A stretch of 64,000 nt of DNA from Tubulanus polymorphus. Lineage: Eukaryota > Nemertea > Palaeonemertea > Tubulaniformes > Tubulanidae. Location: assembly GCF_964204645.1 (NCBI RefSeq), contig NC_134029.1, positions 777,501 through 841,500 of the forward strand, written 5' to 3'. The position numbers were made by a program, and so were the translations under genes. A model generated the notes under the pieces. That model saw only the letters and a program-made list of their open reading frames with translations. It had not been told where the DNA came from and ran no database searches. Below are positions 35,454 to 47,822 of the stretch, in pieces (positions within the stretch are counted from its first letter, which is position 1; every line of letters begins with the position of its first letter).

Positions 35454-38285
35454 ATGGGTCAGACTTTATCGGAACCAGTGACGGCGAAGGAAACTTCGAG
35501 TTGTTCAAATCATTTAGTGAAAGTTGGTTCATCGTGTATGCAGGGTTGGAGAATGAGTATCCTTTACTTTTATACTGAGAGGCATTCCAGCAGTTCTCAT
35601 GTTTTACTGAGCATACGGTAGGCCTAACGAACGGTACCTTTTTTGAATGAAACTGAGTATCGGCGTTATTCATCAAAATTCTCAAAAACAAAATCTATAA
35701 CCAGGGTTAAATGATATACCATTCAATCTAAGAAATTTAATATGATAAAACTTAGTATAAAGTCTTTAACACTGTGATTAAGATATGGAAGATGCTCATA
35801 CTAATCTACTATCATTACCCGGTGATAAAGATGCTTGTTTCTTTGGAGTATTCGATGGCCACGGAGGTGAGAAAATCAAATCATTATAAAATGATTTTTC
35901 TATCATTTTGATTTGTTTTGTAGGAATGATTAATTTTGAGTAAAATTGTTTCAGGTGCTAAAGTAGCTCAGTACGCCGGCGATAACTTACATCAGAAAAT
36001 CATCAACCATCCCGCATACAGTGAGTCATACAACGATTCATTTACACCTCGAGAAATTCATCGTTAAACGGAGATCATTTTCTTATGCCATATTTCAGGT
36101 CAAGGTCAGATACATGAAGCAATAAAAGAAGGTTTTCTATCATTGGATGAAGACATGTTAAAAGGTAAAATTATGCCGGAAAGTTTTCATTGTAGTCAAA
36201 TTATTTGCCCGCAGAAAATCTTTCTTTCTAATTGATTCAATTAATTCAATCATTCAAAAAATATTCAATGAATATTTTTTCTATTTTTCACAGACGATAG
36301 TATGAAAGATGAACTCGCAGGAACCACATCAGTAACAGTGTTATTGAAAGATGGATTACTATACTGTGTATGTGTCTTATCATTAATTTCTTGAACCTTT
36401 ATTTTATTGCTCCATATGATTATAAACAAATTGCATAGGAAATGACACGCAATAAAATATAAACATGAATACAAGAGTACAGGGTACATTAAGACAAAGA
36501 GTGATGAATACATGCGATAAAATAACAAACACAAAATGATAAAAATGAGAAATGCACGGCATGGAAATGACACGAGGTGATAATACAAGCAAGAAAAAAG
36601 CATTACAATGATGAACAGAGGGCATTTAAAGAGTTCAATAATTCACACACATGACCACAGTTTTCAGTTTCTCCATTAAGGATAAGAATACAAATTTATT
36701 GAAAACAGAAAAAAGACTCCTGTGGCTGTAGTTACAGTTTTTTATTGGAAGCCCAGGCTGCACAGATTGATACAGGTCTGTGATATTGATTATCTGTAGG
36801 GAAATGTTGGTGATTCACGTGCGGTAATCAGTGTCAGAGGACGATCAGAAGCTTTATCTCAGGATCATAAACCGAGCAATGAATTAGAAACTAAGCGTAT
36901 AATAGCTGCTGGAGGATGGGTCGAGTTTAATAGAGTTAATGGTTAGTTATTAAACATCAAATTGAAATATAACCCGACTGACTCAAATAGATGGAATTCA
37001 TTGCGAGTGCTCTTTGTCTGTTTGCGTTTTGTAGGTAACCTAGCTTTATCACGGGCTCTCGGAGATTTCATGTTCAAGAAAAATGAGAAAAAACCAGCAG
37101 AAGAACAGATAGTAACGGGTTAGACTTCTACTAAAAACGAGATTCAAATGATTTTCAGCTTCTTTACGTGGTTACTAAGATTACAAATTGATGATGTTTA
37201 TTTTGTAGCTTTTCCCGATGTAACGAATAGAGATCTAAGTCCTGATGTTGAGTTTCTTGTTTTGGCCTGCGACGGTATTTGGGATGTTCTAACGAATCAA
37301 GAAGTGGTCGATTTTGTGCGAGTTCGAGTGGCTCAACGTATGGAACCTGAATTTGTAAGTTCTGTTTAGGGGAAGGGGTGTTGGTTCAGTATCTTGCTGA
37401 TTTTCATCCCCCTCCTTCCTTTTCCCTAATGCTGCACACAATTTTAAACATAAGAACATGAAGTGGCCAATTCTCGCCCTCCTCCCTTGGATGAGGAAAT
37501 ATTTCATGAGTGTGTCTTTCATGGCACATAGGTTGTTTATTGCTGAATGGTGAATGAGAAAAGCCAATGATGACAAGAAAGACTCTGAGAGTAGTGGCAA
37601 TTTTGAAAATGTCTCATAGAATTGAGTCTAAACGTCACTACTCTCTTAGTTTTGAAAATGTCTCATCGCATTGAGTCTGAACGTCACTACTCTCTTAGTT
37701 TTGAAAATGTCTCATAGCATTGAGTCTAAACGTCACTACTCTCTTAGTTTTGAAAATGGCTCAGAATTGAGTCTTAACGTCACTGCTCTCTTGGTTTTGA
37801 AAATGGCTCGTAGAGTTGAGTCTAAACCTCACTACTCTCTTAGTTTTAAAAATGTCTCATAGAATTGAGTCTAAACGTCAATACTCTCTTAGTTTTGAAA
37901 ATGTCTCATAGCATTGAGTCTAAACGTCACTACTCTCTTAGTTTATCTTTATGGTTGAATTTCATTCTTCAGACTGATGCTCGTCTATTGTCCTGTTTAT
38001 TGCTGTTGTTTGTTACTATAAAAGTTTTCGATTTGTTTTTTGTAGATTTGTGAAGAACTGATGACTAAATGTCTTGCTCCTGATTGTCAGGCCGGTGGTC
38101 TAGGATGTGATAATATGACGGTTGTGTTAGTGTGTTTCTTACAGGGCGGTACGTACGACGATCTCGCTGAACGCTGCTCGAACCCGTCGGTGTTAGGACC
38201 GATCCTAGAATTCCAGCAAGCTTCATCTGCTGCTGCTGCCGCTGCCGTGGAGCCGCAATCAGTCGATGAGACCAGAGCCGGATAG
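35454..38285 (+). CDS. PPM/PP2C-family protein phosphatase, ppm-2-like
   Basis: Nine exons: 35454-35556, 35783-35866, 35955-36020, 36099-36164, 36294-36367, 36800-36941, 37035-37118, 37209-37354, 38046-38285. They encode 334 aa. The N-terminus [13 protein letters not shown] matches the C. elegans ppm-2 type and has a Gly-2/Ser-6 N-myristoylation context. PP2C motifs in order: [67 protein letters not shown] and [10 protein letters not shown]. The metal-binding Asp and Glu residues are kept. It is a Mn/Mg-dependent Ser/Thr phosphatase. Family knowledge: ppm-2 regulates DLK-pathway kinases in worms. The C-terminus has a short poly-Ala run. An AATAAA sits at 38288-38293, just past the stop. Confidence 0.95.
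37611..37942. repeat. 49-bp minisatellite, PP2C intron 8
   Basis: About seven copies of a 49-bp unit with GAGTCTAAACGTCACTACTC and TCTTAGTTTTGAAAATG, starting at 37611 and 37660. Confidence 0.9.
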
Positions 38286-38994
38286 AGAATAAATCAACTT
38301 CTCATATCCATCATTTAATACTCAGTGTGACTCGGAATATTATTGGAAACGTTTCCAAATTTATTGATGTACAAAAAGGAGTATTTTCTACGACTAATTT
38401 CAACGGAAAGATGTCGTCATTCATTCCTTTGTGGTGTTTTTATGACGGGAATCAATATCGTTATTATTGCTCACAAAAAACAAAACCATTCAGAGGAGAA
38501 ACTTCATCGTATTCGCACACAGGGTTTGTAGTAAGTCTGGCAACTTCTGAAAATCGTCAACTATCTTAAAATTTGGGATAAGCCTTATAATAGTGATACC
38601 TGGTATGTGAAATCCTGAACGTACTAGAAAGTATTTACTTTTCGGATTAAATTCAATCACAGGAAATTTCTATTGACAAATTTGATTACGAATGCATTTT
38701 CTAATTTCATGGTTTCGAATTATTAATTTAGAAAATTGCCGGGATCTCAGTCAGAAAAACGCGCTTATTTAATTTTGCCTCAGTCCGACTGCTACAAACC
38801 CTGATACAATGTTTCAATGTTATTCTCAATATTGATATTACATCATTGAATTATTGTTTCCTAAACTATCAAAAATCTTCCAAATTATTTCTGTATTCTT
38901 TTTATCCCGATTATAATGATTGAATACTGTTGTCCTAATATAGTCGTACTTATAATGTGCAGCTGAACCTCATGATTTCTTTTAAATAAACGAC

Positions 38995-39437
38995 ATAGCC
39001 CTGCTGTAGCCCTGCTGTAGCTCTGCTGTAGCCCTGCTGTAGCCCTGCTGTAGCCCCGCTGTAGCCCCGCTGTAGCCCCGCTGTAGCTCCGCTGTAGCTC
39101 CGCTGTAGCTCCGCTGTAGCTCCGCTGTAGCTCCGCTGTAGCCCTGCTGTAGCTCTGCTGTAGCCCTGCTGTAGCTCTGCTGTAGCTCTGCTGTAGCCCT
39201 GCTGTAGCTCTGCTGTAGCCCTGCTGTAGCTCTGCTGTAGCCCTGCTGTAGCTCTGCTGTAGCTCCGCTGTAGCCCCGCTGTAGCCCCGCTGTAGCTCCG
39301 CTGTAGCTCCGCTGTAGCCCCGCTGTAGCTCCGCTGTAGCTCTGCTGTAGCCCTGCTGTAGCTCTGCTGTAGCCCTGCTGTAGCTCTGCTGTAGCCCTGC
39401 TGTAGCTCTGCTGTAGCCCTGCTGTAGCTCTGCTGTA
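38995..39437. repeat. 11-bp minisatellite (TGTAGCCCTGC)
   Basis: About 40 copies of TGTAGCCCTGC and its variants (CTC, CCC; TGC, CGC). The array gives an 11-residue periodic frame on the minus strand, which is not taken as coding. Confidence 0.95.
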
Positions 39438-39801
39438 CAGAGAAATCTTTTGAAAATATTGAATTCATGTAATGCAGTAAACCCTGCCTTGTGACTATCT
39501 GGGACAAAAACGAAACTATTTTCTGATTTCCTCTGATTTCATTTTTCGGGAACTCGGACTGATTTTGAAGTGGTCCTAGTTTGTCCAGAGTTAGGTGGGG
39601 TTTACTGTAAGTTGTTGTCGGCCTTAATAGTCATGATATAAGGGCATATTTTATATCAGTGTTCATCAGTGCCATAATTACTAGTCATCAGAGATCAGTT
39701 CATTATCAATGAAATTATAATAATACAGTTAACTGCAGGACCCAGTTCCACAGTTGTGAGTCAAACTGTGGAACCTGGAGCTAGTTCCTAATCTTGTCTC
39801 C

Positions 39802-39925
39802 AGGGCCCAGTTTCACGAAAAAGTTCAACTCAAATATTTGGTTTGATCGCTATTTGTTACTTCATGCTATCGATAAGGCAGATAATTCAAACTTTTTTAC
39901 AACTTTTTCATGAAACCGAACCGAG
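39802..39925. mobile_element. Palindromic MITE, CAGGGCCCAGTTTC family, copy 1
   Basis: The ends are mirrored: CAGGGCCCAGTTTCACGAAA on the left and TTTTTCATGAAACCGA on the right, with matching inner arms AAAGTT and AACTTT. Related copies are at 46683-46806 and 25449-25525. Confidence 0.6.
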
Positions 39926-40380
39926 AGGTGATTTATTGGAATACTCCGTGTGCAATAACATTACATCATACTATGACATATACATGTATAAATAGATTAA
40001 AGATGACGTGAATAGATTTTATTTTTGTCCGATCATCGAAGTGTTTGATATAGAAATGTACGGTTATCATCAATATATTAGGTTGAAGTGCTATTTAAAG
40101 ATAAAGTATTTATTGAATATTGTATTGTATAGGCGTACTACATGACTTTAGGGAGGAACACACTCACTAACTCTTGTCCATATTTGGACCGGGTATTTAC
40201 TGGTTTGTAAGCAGGTAGTCTACTGTCAATCAGTTCATTGCTATTATTTTAATTTAGTTATGAAATGAAAGCGTTGATTCAGTATTTACAGTACACCTGA
40301 AGTGTTGTCTCATTCGGGCTCTATCCTAATCCTAGTCTCCGGCGTTCTTCTTGTCAAATTAATTTACTGCATTTATTCTC

Positions 40381-40526
40381 CTGGATCCAGTTTCATATTC
40401 ATGGCTTAGATTTAAGACCGGTCTGAGACCATCTTAGTTCTGTACTTTATTTAAAACTAGTCTTACTGTTTAAGACCACTTTTGGATTGGACTACAGTCA
40501 TGACTGTTACTGGTCCTTGGATTCAG
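40381..40526. mobile_element. Palindromic MITE, GACCxGTCTxAGAC family, copy 1
   Basis: Diverged relative of the element at 41101: ATGGCTTAGATTTAAGACCG, a central TTAGTTCTGTACT, then TTAAGACCACTTTTGGATTG. Confidence 0.6.
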
Positions 40527-41100
40527 TTGTATAGATATCTCGGTTTGGTGTTCGTTTCCGAGTCAAATCTAAACGGAGAACTATGAAACTGGGTCGTGCT
40601 GTTTAATTATCTATGAGTTCTATTTAATCATTAACTGTCTGACTGTTTTGTGTTGATTCAGTTGTCTGTAAACGTGTGCGTTACGTTCGAAATCGAGTCT
40701 AGTCAATATTAAAGGTGATTTCATTTTGTAAATAATTTGTACATATAGTAGTAATGAGTATTTGTGAATCATTAAGCGGTGTGCAGTTTGTCGACATTGT
40801 TCAGTATTACAGTTTCATTAGTAGTCGGTTAGATTTTTTTCGTTCTCTGAATTGCGTCTAGTTTTCTGTAAAGTAAATGCTGTAGTTTTGTGTTTGAATG
40901 TTGATTGTGATGTCGTTTTACTTGTCTCTCAACATTCACTCTAACCATCGACGTATATAGTTTATACTTCCATGGTATGATTCCGATTTATTCCGAAATA
41001 AGTCAGCTATACAGGTCTTGCACGTGATGTAGTTTTGTCAACCGATGCCTTATACTTGTCATACATAACAACAAGACGTAATCAGGGGATTTACAAACTT

Positions 41101-41244
41101 CAGGGGCCGGTTACATAGTCATGGCTTAAACGTAAGACCAGTCTAAGACTATCTTAGTTCATTAGCTATTCTAACAGCTAAAGACCAGTCTTAGGAGTTA
41201 AGACCACTTTTGGACTTAAGTCTCGACTATGGAACCGGCCCCTG
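41101..41244. mobile_element. Palindromic MITE, GACCxGTCTxAGAC family, copy 2
   Basis: The ends are CAGGGGCCGGTTACATAGTC and, reverse-complemented at the right, CAGGGGCCGGTTCCATAGTC. Complementarity extends a few bases further out (GATTTAC..AAACT on both sides). The ends resemble hAT-type non-autonomous elements; that assignment is inference. Confidence 0.7.
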
Positions 41245-41871
41245 GAGTTTGTCATGTAAATCACTTATAGCGTTCGTCGACCAATATGGCGTGCTCAAGT
41301 CATGCACACGGCTGCAAGACCTCTATACACCTTGCATTGAAACATGCCATGTTTCCTTCTTTCGCGATAAATCTTTGATCCATTAATTTTTCGTGGATGG
41401 AAATAGTTCGAATAAAATGTTGATTGAATATTATATTTCTACGTTCCATGTAAAAGGTAAATAAAATATTGTAAAGTGGGATCTATTTATATTTCCAATA
41501 AAATTATTGATCGTTGATATTTCTAAGAATAGATGTGTCATATGTTTCTTTTGCTGTCTAAACTTCGTTGACGTCTGGACTTACATGGATGGTTTGTAGC
41601 AGTAAGGCTTAACCAAAAGTAAACACTTTTCTGCGTTAGGGGTCATTCATTTATTACGTACGCATTTGGAGAGGGGTAAGTGTAATTGTGTACTGTAATT
41701 CTTGACCTTGACTCAAATCATCTCCCGAATCAGACGAAATTGAAACCTTTGAAAAAAAAGCATACCGGTAAATGATCCAATATAATAATAGTATATTCAT
41801 TCACAATTGTTCATAAGAAATATAAATGATTTAAATTTTATAGAATATAACTTTTGTATTAACATTATTAG

Positions 41872-41957
41872 GCTGCTGAGGGCTGACAGCACCAAGTACC
41901 GCTGCTGAGGGCTGACAGCACCAAGTACCGCTGCTGAGGGCTGACAGCACCAAGTTC
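41872..41957. repeat. 29-bp tandem triplicate
   Basis: Three copies of GCTGCTGAGGGCTGACAGCA followed by CCAAGTACC. Confidence 0.85.
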
Positions 41958-43591
41958 CAGTTCTAGATTGAAATTTGGCTTTCAGTTAAAATATTTGGAA
42001 CTGAACTCTAAAGTTTACCAGTCACGAGTTAACTTCACAAGTGATCTAGTGATTTATTGTTCTCTGCTGTCGTCTGAGACTCTGCAGAGGTAAATTAGTT
42101 CATTTTCAATTAGTTTCACTAGAGTAAAATCTTGACTCACAACTGGAGGATTGGAGCTGGCTACAGGCGTTTAGAAGCTCTCAGTAGCTCAATTATCTAG
42201 ATTTTTAAATCACATGAGTTAAAATTCCTAAATTTGATAAAAACATTTCATAAGAGTAACTGGTAAAAGTACAGGTAATTACATAACAGCAGTGTTAAAA
42301 TGAGACTAAGATCACAGTTCAACATCTACAGTAGACTGCAGTCACGAGCCATTTCCAATCCATTGATTCCTGCTTTCACTGCCCCACGATTCACATACCT
42401 TTGAGAGAATTCTAATTTATTGGAGATATCCGAGGCAAGCAGAGTCTTGTGTTCCATTCATTTTCTAACAGTGGTTGGCTATATCTCTGAGACTTAATAC
42501 GCTGTGAAGTTTAGAGGCGTTCAGCACAAGTGATGAAAATACAACAGAGGTGGAGGGAATTTACAATTCGATTCGATATGACATCATCACAGTAAAAAAG
42601 TAAAAAATAAACAATTTCGATGTGATACAACGGTACATGTAAGTACAAAGACATAAACAGACAATAGTCTCATACAAATACTCAAACACTATCAGTTATA
42701 GCCAGGTTTCCAGCTTCAGGGTTGGGAGCTATGAAATATCTAATTCATTTGTCATAATTTGTTTCAATACGTATTTTACGTGATAATGATCTGATACAGA
42801 TTCACAAATCACTCTAATGCATGTAATCTATCGCTGTACACACTAGTGCATGCACTGTGTTCACATGTCATGTTCACATTTTTTATTATAAAGTTAACAA
42901 GAACTATATACAAATCTACCCTAAATATCACATGATTATAACCTGTATTTGAATTATTACTCGATGATGTATATGTATTTACTGATTAAAATAAAGTACT
43001 GAAAACTTCACCCAAGTCGAATCCGATCAACTCTGATAATCGTTGAACTCTGATGTTTATATTTGGTGACACTATATATGAAATACGTAACATCCAACTC
43101 GAATTTCATTTAAGTCAGACACATTTTTATAGTTTCAAATGACCCGACTTGAGCGAATCTCCTGTCTCTCAGCATGGAGGTGACACCACTGACCACCTTC
43201 ATCACTGACCCTTCTCAACACCTTCCACTGACTGCAGTGTATGAATCAAGTGATCCCTAATAGTTTGTTCACATACAAATAAATACATCTAAACTAAGAT
43301 ACTTAGTCTCTATGTAATACATAAGTATTCATTTTAGTCACATATGATAAGATTAAGGCTTAACTTGTAAATGATTATTACATGATTAAACAAAAATTCA
43401 TTAAAACCAAAAACAATATCGATGACAATCTAAGAAATAATCTAATCTTAGAAGCTCAAGCGGAATATCCTCTAAGAATCCAAGACACTAGGATCCAGAC
43501 TAGCAGTTGTTTGTCGAGTCTGACCCAATAGTTTCTTCAGTCCTGGTTTATATCTATGAGTACAATAGAATGTCCTCCACACTGACAAACA

Positions 43592-43997
43592 TTACACGTC
43601 ACACTCAGTATTTGATGTTGAACTACCAGGAATGTCAACAGTTAAACCGCTACTGGAAGGACTGCTAGATTTGTGTTGTGCGTACCATCCGTTCGTACAT
43701 AATTTACAATTGGCACAATGTTCATTGAAAATCTGCGAGCACGCGTTACACTGGCTGATGTGTCCATCATCTTTATATAGAATGCAGAATACTGGACACA
43801 CGGTGAAATGCTTGGAAAATTCCAAAATATGGAACACTTTCACCACATCAGGGTGTCTTCTGTGAAGAAAGCTCAGAGACTTAACCAATTCGCTCTTATT
43901 GTATTTCCTTAAAATATAAAGATACAGATGATATAAGTTGAAGCAGGTTTCTATCTGCTAACTATATCCTGCACCCCTGGATTATCTGCTATTTGTA

Positions 43998-44082
<85 letters not shown>

Positions 44083-47000
44083 TCTCCCTCTCCCTCTCCC
44101 TCTCCCTCTCCCTCTCCCTCTCCCTCTCCCTCTCCCTCTCCCTCTCCCTCTCCCTCTCCCTCTCCCTCTCCCTCTCCCTCTCCCTCTCCCTCTCCCTCTC
44201 CCTCTCCCTCTCCCTCTCCCTCTCCCTCTCCCTCTCCCTCTCCCTCTCCCTCCCTCTCTGTCTGCTGTCCGCACCCAGCACAGCAGATTGTCTGAAGGGA
44301 TGCAGGATTCACAGCTTCATTCAGTATAGAATTATCATTTGCCATTATAACCACTTACTCAATCATAGAAATGCAATTTTGTGGAGTATCTTCTCCAATC
44401 AAATCCAGCCAAACACTGAAGAAAATCTTCCAAAGAGTCACGTCACGCTTCATGAATTCAAACAACCTTTCATCGATAAGTGCCGGTCGTGCCATACTTT
44501 CATCATACTTAATCACAAATGCTTGTTTTTCTAGCTCACCGAGTATATAGTGCCCCAGGTCACAGGCATTCACTGCACATGTGATATTACCTATGAGAAC
44601 GAAACAAGATTTAATGCGCCACGAATTGAAACGAACATTTAGAGAAAAGGGTGATTGTTTAGATTTGAGAATTATTTTTTCAGAAAATTCCAAAAACTTA
44701 CCAATACTAGGTTTATATCTACCAAAGTCTTCAAATATACCACGATTGACATTGCGATTATAAGCTGAAATAATCACCATTATATTAATTAATTAATCAT
44801 TCAGATTGATTGTTTCATACAGAACTGAATTCAATATCTCACCTGATGACGTCGTTTCTATCGCGTTATTATTTTGAGCGTCTGGAAATTGAAGAATAAG
44901 AGATTTAAGTTCAAACATTTGATCTAATAAATCAGCAGCGTGGAGTCTGAATGTCCACTCTCAGCCTGCACCCTGGAGCCCCCTCACTCTGGAGCCTCCA
45001 GCCACTCAACTAGGATCCGCAGCCCCCTCACCCTGGAACCTGTGCCCCTCAACCTTCACCCAGCATCCCACAAGACATTGATAACTTATCATTACACTGA
45101 TCTTCCACTCTTCACTACATTGTAATATTAAAGGGTGGTTCGGGGCAGCACGACCCTGTTCAAATGATATCTGTCCATTATTTCCATCCTAAAGTCAAAC
45201 ACCCGAGAACTGTTGAACTGGATGATGTATGAATCAAATTCAAACTCACAGTTATCATTCGTAGGTGTAGAATCTTCGTCAACTGTAATCTTTATATCAC
45301 GCTGATCGACAGGTGGTGGGCCGGTGCCATTAGCTGTCAACACTGATTCCCCATGATTCGATGGTGGGCCGCTTCCATTAACTACTAGTAAACAAATACA
45401 TTTAGATATATCAAACTTTGATTCAATCATTCATGCGCACATTTCATACTGGGTACTCACCAACTTGTTTATCACCATTACTAACACTTAAGGGAACTGT
45501 AATACAATACAAGTGTTATTCAAAATAAACTTATGATTCTAGTAATGAATAGTTGTGATCCACAAGAGAAGGTATAATTAATTAGCAACACAACTTAATC
45601 ATTTATTAATTAACACAAAATTTTAAGCAAAGCAATTTACTGATGCATACCTTCTTCGGGACTATCCGATGGAGTAGAAGATAAATATTTTTTCCTAACA
45701 CAGTACACAACAATTATAACTATCAATGCTACTCCTGCAATCACACCTACTGTAATTTCTACAACACGAGATGAGCCGCCATTATCCGAAGCACCTTTAG
45801 AAATAAAAGTGATTAGATTAAAAAGACCGTGCTTTATATAAAACGCAGATTGAATGTGATCTTACCTGAGGTAGGTACAGTACTAATAGGAATCACAGGT
45901 GGAGGTTGATCGGTACCATTTATCGTCTCATTCCAAGTCAACAGTTCATCTGAGCAGGATAACGCCTGTGTCCGGCCGTCCCAATTTCTATCCAAATATG
46001 AAAAATACAGAGTGAGTTTACACAGCAATAACATCATTCTAACATCATTGGGCAGGGCTCGATTTTGGTAGCATCCCAGTAGGCCTATACAAGATTTTTT
46101 GTCACTTTACTAGAAATTGAATGAAATTATCCTGATAGGGTACATGAAATTTCTGATTCAACCAATAGATACCATTCTTTACCATGTTTTCTTGATTATA
46201 TACTTAAATCAAAGGCTGAAACTGGGATACTACGACACAGCGGGATACCAACAATGGAAGATCACACGTATCCAGAGAACACTCTCCAGAATTGTAAACA
46301 TCGATAGGATTGCATAAATCGAGCCTTGATTAGAAAGCCCTCCTCGAGCCAAAGAAATTACAGAATCTCACAGTTCTTTAAACAGCTAATCTTAAACTGA
46401 CCCGTTTAATACTCTTACCTGAATAGAACTGATTGGCCGCTGAAATTATGAGTACGTCCGACTGTCTGTTTTTCAATTTCATGTACCTTCCACGGAGGAA
46501 CATTGGGGCCCTCGCCTACACTAATATTCCATCCGTTGAATCTACTCAGAGTAATCAGCGGCCCGATAGACATCCATCCGTACTCGATACTGCCACCTAT
46601 TGGAATCTCTGATACCAATGACGAACAGGCTGTAATACAAAACGGTATGATTTACTAATAGTTGCTCTGGAAGAATATCTAAGGGCCCAGATTTATGAAA
46701 AGCCAAACTCAGGTTTTTTATATCCTCCGTCTAGCTTATTTCGTGTTTTCAATGAGGACAACAATTCAAACTTAACAGTTTTAAGCTTAAACTTCTCACG
46801 AAACCCCAAAAATCTCTTAAACACATAATATAATCCAGTTCTTCAACAATTCTTTGTCAATATATCGCTCCGCGGTTCATAACTGGTTCGTGGTGAATTT
46901 TCAAGACAGGCATTGAACCCAGGAGTCCCAAGATAGGGTAGATTTAACTTTGATTTGAAATAATTTCATTTTAAATGCTTTAACTGCGGAGTCAAATTTA

Positions 47001-47822
47001 AACCATGGAGAATTCGGTGAACTGGGTCCGCGGCGAACTGGGTCTGCGGCGAACTGGGTCCGCGGCAAACTGGGTCCGCGGTGAACTGGGTCCGGAGCGA
47101 ACTGGGTCCGCGGTGAACTGGGTCCGCAGTGAACTGGGTCCGTGGTGAACTGGGTCCGGAGCGAACTGGGTCCGCGGTGAACTGGGTCCGCGGTGAACTG
47201 GGTCCGCGGCGAACTGGGTCCGTGGTGATTTACGTACCTGGAACTTTTGAAAGATCTCGTATATCCTCCGACATACACTGACGTACATTCTGCGGCCGTA
47301 CAGTGGGATCAACAGGGTACGAGGTCTTACAATGATCATTAAATCTTAACGTTGGATCATACGGGTTTCTCAAATACTTCAGCAAATCACAGTCGATGCA
47401 GTAATTTATACCTCGTTCATTACAGTACAATCTGTAACAGAAAATCAGTTTCACAATTCACATCATGATTTAGGACATTTCATATGTTTAACTAGTTCCT
47501 TTAGTTTCATCTATTATAGATTTCTTAGATGTCATTTGTAAATCATTTAAGGGTACTTTCCGTTTCGACCCAATATGTGGCCAGTTTGTTAATGTCTGGT
47601 GATTAGTTGTAACCCGATCATAAGCTTGTGTTTGCCTGTTTAATGCGGTGACCAGCTTTAGACCAATCAGAACACTGACTCTGTTTGACCTGAATGAACT
47701 ACTTACTGTTTGGGTAAATTTAGATCAAGATGTCGACACTGATCGTCCATTTTCACCGCAGTTATCAAAAGCAATAGGCAAAGGCCTTTTTTGTACAATA
47801 TTTTCACTTCTCCAAGGTTCAT
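43592..47822 (-). CDS. Unrecognised single-pass membrane protein, possible CARD-like cytoplasmic region
   Basis: Eleven exons, minus: 47822-47707, 47431-47238, 46629-46419, 45987-45866, 45794-45651, 45496-45461, 45384-45250, 44881-44843, 44764-44702, 44590-44359, 43907-43592. They keep one frame and give about 535 aa. The N-terminus has a hydrophobic signal ([11 protein letters not shown]). The ectodomain of about 215 aa has a Cys-rich part ([20 protein letters not shown]) and a Trp/Gly-rich part ([24 protein letters not shown]). One transmembrane helix follows ([20 protein letters not shown]), then a Pro/Gly/acidic linker. A helical block ([48 protein letters not shown]) has a death-fold/CARD-like pattern. 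The tail is Cys-rich ([18 protein letters not shown]) and may bind zinc. I do not recognise the family. An innate-immune or adhesion receptor is a guess. Confidence 0.62.
43999..44272. repeat. (CT)n then (CCCTCT)n polypyrimidine tract
   Basis: About 80 bp of pure CT is followed by about 190 bp of CTCCCT hexamers. It lies in the last intron of the membrane-protein gene. It is a long uninterrupted homopyrimidine tract. Confidence 0.97.
46683..46806. mobile_element. Palindromic MITE, CAGGGCCCAGTTTC family, copy 3
   Basis: Begins GGGCCCAGATTTATGAAAAG and ends CTTCTCACGAAACCCC. It shares CAACAATTCAAACTTAAC with the copy at 25449. It lies in an intron of the membrane-protein gene. Confidence 0.55.
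47020..47229. repeat. 16-bp minisatellite (GAACTGGGTCCGCGGT)
   Basis: About 13 copies end 8 bp before the donor side of exon 2 (47238) of the membrane-protein gene. It is CpG-rich compared with its surroundings. Confidence 0.93.

Larger units (their letters stand above)
38286..43591. other. Repeat-bearing intergenic region and PP2C 3' flank
   Basis: A 5.3-kb stretch between the PP2C stop and the 3' end of the membrane-protein gene. It holds the 11-bp array, a 29-bp triplicate, and palindromic MITEs listed separately. No coding exon was recognised. Confidence 0.6.

Noticed and set aside
38950-39507. 185-codon minus frame of SYSRATAELQ repeats
   Set aside because: Translation of the 11-bp array 3' of the PP2C gene.
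43951-44354. RERERE / GEGEGE and SPSPSP frames
   Set aside because: Direct translations of the CT-rich simple repeat in an intron.
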